NCBI GenBank assembly: GCA_964490085.1
Contig: CAZBAO010000089.1
Coordinates: 1 to 5,626, forward strand
Source: RGIG3009 sp964490085
GTDB taxonomy: Bacteria; Bacillota; Clostridia; Oscillospirales; Acutalibacteraceae
Direction: 5' to 3'
Length of the DNA stretch: 5,626 bases
A model generated the notes under the pieces. The model made no database searches. It was not told the DNA's origin and worked only from the letters and a program-made list of their open reading frames with translations. Every line of letters begins with the position of its first letter. Position 1 is the stretch's first letter. The position numbers were made by a program, and so were the translations under genes. Positions 5,310-5,626 of this stretch are shown here, one piece after another.

Positions 5310-5626
5310 ATGCGTGAACCATATCAAATATTATCAATACCGTATCGAATTGTTGACGGTAAGCCATTGTTCTGTATATTTCGCAGGGCAGATAGTAGCT
5401 ATTGGCAGTTTATTGCCGGCGGCGGAGAAAATGGTGAAACACCCATAGAGGCAGCAAAAAGAGAAACTATTGAAGAAATAGGTGTTGAGCCGAAGAACAT
5501 TAAGCAACTAACGTGTACCGCCTATGTGCCGTCAGAAGTTATTGCTGAAAGCAGACGTCAACATTGGGACAAAAACACTCACGTTATCCCCGATTATTCC
5601 TTTGCCTTTGAGTGTGATTCAGAGCC
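5310..5626 (+). CDS. Nudix hydrolase, 3' truncated by window end
   Basis: The ATG at 5310 follows GAGG (5296-5299) by 10 nt and opens a frame that runs off the window after 105 full codons. The complete Nudix box lies at residues 37-59: Gly37, Glu43, Arg51-Glu52, Glu55-Glu56, Gly58-Val59, fitting GX5EX7REUXEEXGU except that Thr53 replaces the usual hydrophobic residue. The Glu residues bind the metal used to cleave a nucleoside diphosphate linked to another group. The context (FRRADSSYWQFIAGGGE, and later HVIPDYSFAFE) resembles MutT/NudB-like housecleaning enzymes, such as those acting on dihydroneopterin triphosphate, but the substrate cannot be fixed from this fragment. It is the last visible gene of the AT-rich cassette, 28 nt after the interrupted small gene, so probably co-transcribed with it. 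Confidence 0.9.
   Translation, partial: MREPYQILSIPYRIVDGKPLFCIFRRADSSYWQFIAGGGENGETPIEAAKRETIEEIGVEPKNIKQLTCTAYVPSEVIAESRRQHWDKNTHVIPDYSFAFECDSE

Noticed and set aside
1..5626. CRISPR array, tRNA or rRNA genes, insertion sequence or known phage-defence genes
   Set aside because: No regularly spaced repeats, cloverleaf pattern, transposase motif or recognised defence domain was seen by reading both strands.

Overview
The window looks like a chromosomal piece of a Gram-positive clostridial bacterium (Firmicutes/Bacillota, class Clostridia). This rests on the style of the proteins (a stand-alone LUD protein, a Gram-positive type MurA, WalJ/YycJ next to RlmH), the strong AGGAG-type ribosome binding sites, and the use of TTG and GTG starts. 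I cannot name the genus. All genes lie on the + strand.

Layout. (1) Bases 1-462: the 3' end of a LUD-domain (DUF162) 'lactate utilization' protein whose start is outside the window. (2) Bases 463-697: an AT-rich leader region with a good sigma-A type promoter and several inverted repeats, one of them a perfect 10-bp hairpin sitting at the predicted transcription start. (3) Bases 698-3321: a housekeeping block of murA (first committed step of peptidoglycan synthesis), a WalJ/YycJ-type metallo-beta-lactamase-fold hydrolase and rlmH (23S rRNA methyltransferase). A strong hairpin/T-tract lies only 15 nt before the hydrolase gene. A second terminator closes the block at about 3391-3420. (4) Bases 3421-5626: a distinctly AT-rich cassette with its own promoter. 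It holds an AraC-family regulator, a zinc-ribbon two-transmembrane protein overlapping it by 4 nt, a small 73-codon reading frame interrupted by an in-frame TGA at codon 8, and the start of a Nudix hydrolase that runs off the window. Tight spacing (4-nt overlap, then 13-nt and 28-nt gaps) suggests one transcription unit.

How the genes fit together. The first block is ordinary cell-wall and ribosome housekeeping, probably transcribed from the promoter before murA with partial stopping at the murA/hydrolase hairpin. The second block differs in base composition and content and looks like accessory DNA inserted or retained after the rlmH terminator. Its regulator is co-translated with a membrane protein whose C-terminal tail resembles the last strands of EF-Tu domain III. 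I do not recognise this combination as a named system. It is the part of the window most worth a second look, but nothing in the sequence proves a novel function.
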